Positions 62,291 through 64,000 of a stretch of DNA of 64,000 nucleotides are shown here, one piece after another. Both the position numbers and the translations under genes were made by a program. Each line of letters begins with the position of its first letter. Position 1 is the first letter of the stretch. The notes beneath the pieces were generated by a model that saw only the letters and a list, made by a program, of their open reading frames with translations, was not told the origin of the DNA and did no database searches. Source of the stretch: an uncultured Microbacteriaceae bacterium (lineage in GTDB: Bacteria; Actinomycetota; Actinomycetes; Actinomycetales; Microbacteriaceae); the NCBI GenBank assembly GCA_937872445.1, contig CALMSL010000170.1, positions 23,382 through 87,381 on the forward strand, written 5' to 3'.

Positions 62291-62390
62291 ATTATTTGTG
62301 CTCCTTAAAGTGAACGCGTGAGTGCACAGTTGCAGGACTCGGGATTCGAGTGAGAACGATGCTTGGGGAGATGCCCACGCCACTGTGAGC

Positions 62391-62437
62391 GGCAAATCAA
62401 CCTCAACTAGACTCTCATACCGGTTGGGGCAAATCAA
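62391..62437. repeat. 10-bp direct repeat in the whiB1 upstream region
   Basis: GGCAAATCAA occurs at 62391-62400 and 62428-62437, 37 bases apart from start to start. It lies between the divergent whiB1 and the membrane-protein gene and could be a pair of regulator sites. No regulator is known. Confidence 0.4.
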
Positions 62438-62459
62438 TAGGTTTTGTTGGGATATCTCT

Positions 62460-62876
62460 GTGAGTAATGACAAGAACGATGAGCTATACAGTGCTGCTCG
62501 TCGACCCCGCCTTCTCGTTGCTCTCGCTGTCGTCCTGTTCCTGGAGTCAGCATTCCTCGCCGTTGTTGCCGGCTTGCTGGTGTACGACCTTGTCGCCGAA
62601 GTGCCCACCTCGTACGCGAGCGCCGTCGGCATCCTGATTCTGGTCGTCATCGCCGCGGTGTGGCTCGTTTTCGTCGGAATCGGGGCGCTGCACGCGAGGC
62701 CGTGGGTGCGCGCGGCCGCGCTCACCTGGCAGGTGCTTCAGCTCGCGATCGCGATTGGGAGCTTCCAGGGCGCGTTCGCGCGCGAGGACATCGCGTGGTT
62801 CCTGCTCGTTCCCGCCGTCGTGGTGATCGCGCTGCTGTTCACGCGGTCGGTGATGGCGGCGACGCGGCGGGTGTAG
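62460..62876 (+). CDS. Four-span membrane protein
   Basis: A 138-residue protein with a short charged N-terminus (SNDKNDELYSAARRPR) and four hydrophobic segments (LLVALAVVLFLESAFLAVVAG..., VGILILVVIAAVWLVFVGIG, ALTWQVLQLAIAIGSF, WFLLVPAVVVIALLF). GTG 62460 was used because the start of the first helix follows it. A gene of this kind often lies near whiB1 in Microbacteriaceae. Function unknown. Confidence 0.7.
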   Translation: MSNDKNDELYSAARRPRLLVALAVVLFLESAFLAVVAGLLVYDLVAEVPTSYASAVGILILVVIAAVWLVFVGIGALHARPWVRAAALTWQVLQLAIAIGSFQGAFAREDIAWFLLVPAVVVIALLFTRSVMAATRRV

Positions 62877-62888
62877 TTCGAGGTTTCG

Positions 62889-63368
62889 CTAGGCGTCCAC
62901 GCCGAGCCGCTTCCGCAGCATGGCGACGTGGCCGGTCGCCTTCACCTTGTAGAGCGGGAGAACGACCTTGCCGGATTCGTCGAGGACGAACGTCGACCGC
63001 AGCGTGCCCGTCACGGCTTTGCCGTACAGCGACTTTTCGCCCCACGCGCCGTACGCGTTGTGGATGTCGAGGCTCGGGTCGCTGAGCAGCGGAAAGTTGA
63101 GGCGTTCGTCGGCTTTGAACTTCACGAGCGCGGGGAGCTCATCCTTTGAGATTCCCAGCACCTGGTATCCGGCGGAGGCCAGCGAGTTCAGGTTGTCGCG
63201 GAAATCGCACGCCTCGGTCGTGCAGCCGGGGGTGGATGCCGCGGGGTAAAAGTAGACGATGACCTTCCTGCCTTTGAAGTCGGAGAGGGAGACCTGGTTG
63301 CCGTCCTGATCGCTCAAGGTGAAGGTTGGGGCGATGTCGCCCTCCCGGAGTGTTGCGGCGTCGGTCAT
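62889..63368 (-). CDS. bcp: Thioredoxin-dependent thiol peroxidase (BCP/PrxQ)
   Basis: A 159-residue peroxiredoxin. YPAASTPGCTTEACDFRDN has the peroxidatic Cys49 and, five residues on, the resolving Cys54, the atypical two-cysteine PrxQ pattern. It reduces hydrogen peroxide and alkyl hydroperoxides using thioredoxin. The end (VAMLRKRLGVDA) is normal. It stands alone before the tRNA gene. Confidence 0.94.
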   Translation of the reverse strand: MTDAATLREGDIAPTFTLSDQDGNQVSLSDFKGRKVIVYFYPAASTPGCTTEACDFRDNLNSLASAGYQVLGISKDELPALVKFKADERLNFPLLSDPSLDIHNAYGAWGEKSLYGKAVTGTLRSTFVLDESGKVVLPLYKVKATGHVAMLRKRLGVDA

Positions 63369-63460
63369 GGTGTCTCCTTGTGCGCGACGGAGCCGAGTGT
63401 CGGGCCCCTGCCTCTCATGCTAATCTTGTTCGTCGGCCCGGGTTTAGTAACCGGGCCCGA

Positions 63461-63536
<76 letters not shown>

Positions 63537-63551
63537 AGCGAGGTCGACGAC

Positions 63552-63728
63552 TCAGCGGTCGATGCGGTGCATGATGTGCACCGGGATGAAGATCCCCGCC
63601 GCGACCGAGAGCAGTCCGCCAGCGAATGTCACGAGCCCCAGATTCTCCGCAACGTCGAATGCGCTGCCCATGAGGTAGAGCCCGAGTGCGAAGAGCGCGA
63701 AGGAGATGACGAAGCCGATACCGTTCAT
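63552..63728 (-). CDS. Small two-span membrane protein (58 residues)
   Basis: The 58-codon frame MNGIGFVISFALFALGLYLM... has two hydrophobic helices (about residues 4-20 and 32-50) and a basic end (HIMHRIDR). It begins with ATG, has AGGA upstream on the minus strand, and fills the space between the tRNA and the next gene. Small proteins like this recur next to this tRNA in Microbacteriaceae as far as I recall. Function unknown. Confidence 0.65.
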   Translation of the reverse strand: MNGIGFVISFALFALGLYLMGSAFDVAENLGLVTFAGGLLSVAAGIFIPVHIMHRIDR

Positions 63729-63746
63729 GACTCCATCCTAGGAGGC

Positions 63747-64000
63747 TTACGGCTTCTTCGGGGCAGCCTTCGGCGTTCCCTTTGCGGAGGCCTTGGTAGC
63801 TTGTGACGCAGTCGACGCGGGCTTGGCGGGAGTCTTCGTTTCCGATGCGGTGGCGGGTTTCGCGGCTGCCGGAGCCGCCTTGGCGGCGGCGGGGCGGGGC
63901 GGCTCGTTCTTGGCGACGTACAACTGGGCTGCGCGCGTGCCGACGAGCAGGAAACGCACGAGGAGGAACAGGACTCCCACCACGACGATGAAGCACAGCA
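63747..64000 (-). CDS. Alanine/lysine/proline-rich membrane-anchored protein, cut by window end
   Basis: The reading frame is open to the window edge. A hydrophobic helix (residues FIVVVGVLFLLVRFLLVG in the visible part) is followed by RAAQLYVAKNEPPRP and a tail of about 55 residues made of Ala, Lys, Pro and Thr, histone H1-like. The true start probably lies a few codons outside the window. Start codons at 63983 would cut the helix. Function unknown; the tail suggests binding to an acidic polymer. Confidence 0.6.
   Translation of the reverse strand, partial: LCFIVVVGVLFLLVRFLLVGTRAAQLYVAKNEPPRPAAAKAAPAAAKPATASETKTPAKPASTASQATKASAKGTPKAAPKKP

Overview
The window is a chromosome segment of a high-GC actinomycete, most likely a member of the Microbacteriaceae (Micrococcales). 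The evidence is two WhiB regulators, an MtrA-MtrB-LpqB operon, a SecA without a C-terminal zinc motif, PdtaS next to WhiB1, DUF3499, and Rv3235-type and DUF5719 proteins. From about 25 kb to 62 kb the gene order follows the conserved actinobacterial block known from Mycobacterium tuberculosis (whiB2, Rv3259, Rv3258c, manB, ahcY, mtrA, mtrB, lpqB, comF-like, hpf, secA1, Rv3235, pdtaS, whiB1). The genus cannot be fixed from sequence alone.

Left third (1-25 kb): surface glycan biosynthesis. The left edge holds an amidotransferase / HisH-like / HisF-like trio (3-1743), the machinery that turns an acetamido sugar into an acetamidino sugar. The matching sugar-nucleotide genes (WbpB, WbpE and WbpD types, 12310-14974) lie 10 kb away on the other strand. 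Between them are two GT-B-type glycosyltransferases, a secreted LGFP-repeat cell-wall protein (3216-6464), and an apparent N-formyl amino-sugar module: SDR epimerase, DegT aminotransferase, NodB-type deacetylase and two formyltransferases (6471-12324). Codons in 1.7-13.3 kb end in A or T visibly more often than in the rest of the window, which suggests acquired DNA. Then come two tandem Gmd-family dehydratases, a four-gene operon of two O-antigen-ligase-like membrane proteins, a FAD oxidoreductase and a GT2 (17261-22127), manA, a decaying PIN toxin/antitoxin remnant, and galE.

Middle (25-52 kb): the conserved envelope block. It contains whiB2-like, a giant membrane GT2, DUF5719, manB and ahcY. 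A striking 22-bp inverted repeat sits between manB and ahcY. RDD and SpoIIM-like genes and a MoxR/DUF58/DUF4350/DUF4129 operon follow, with a Fur-family regulator plus catalase lodged between the two parts. Then come mtrA-mtrB-lpqB, a ComF-type phosphoribosyltransferase, hpf, secA, and a split DUF1214/DUF1254 pair.

Right end (53-64 kb): an ArsR/SRPBCC pair with a clear operator, divergent from an SdpI-like gene; an Rv3235-family protein; a BldC/excisionase-like HTH; a SAF-domain plus MinD-like ATPase pair resembling CpaB/CpaE without other pilus genes; DUF5671; pdtaS; whiB1; bcp; one tRNA-Lys(CTT); and two small membrane-protein genes, one cut by the window edge. No CRISPR array, rRNA, phage or intact insertion sequence was seen.
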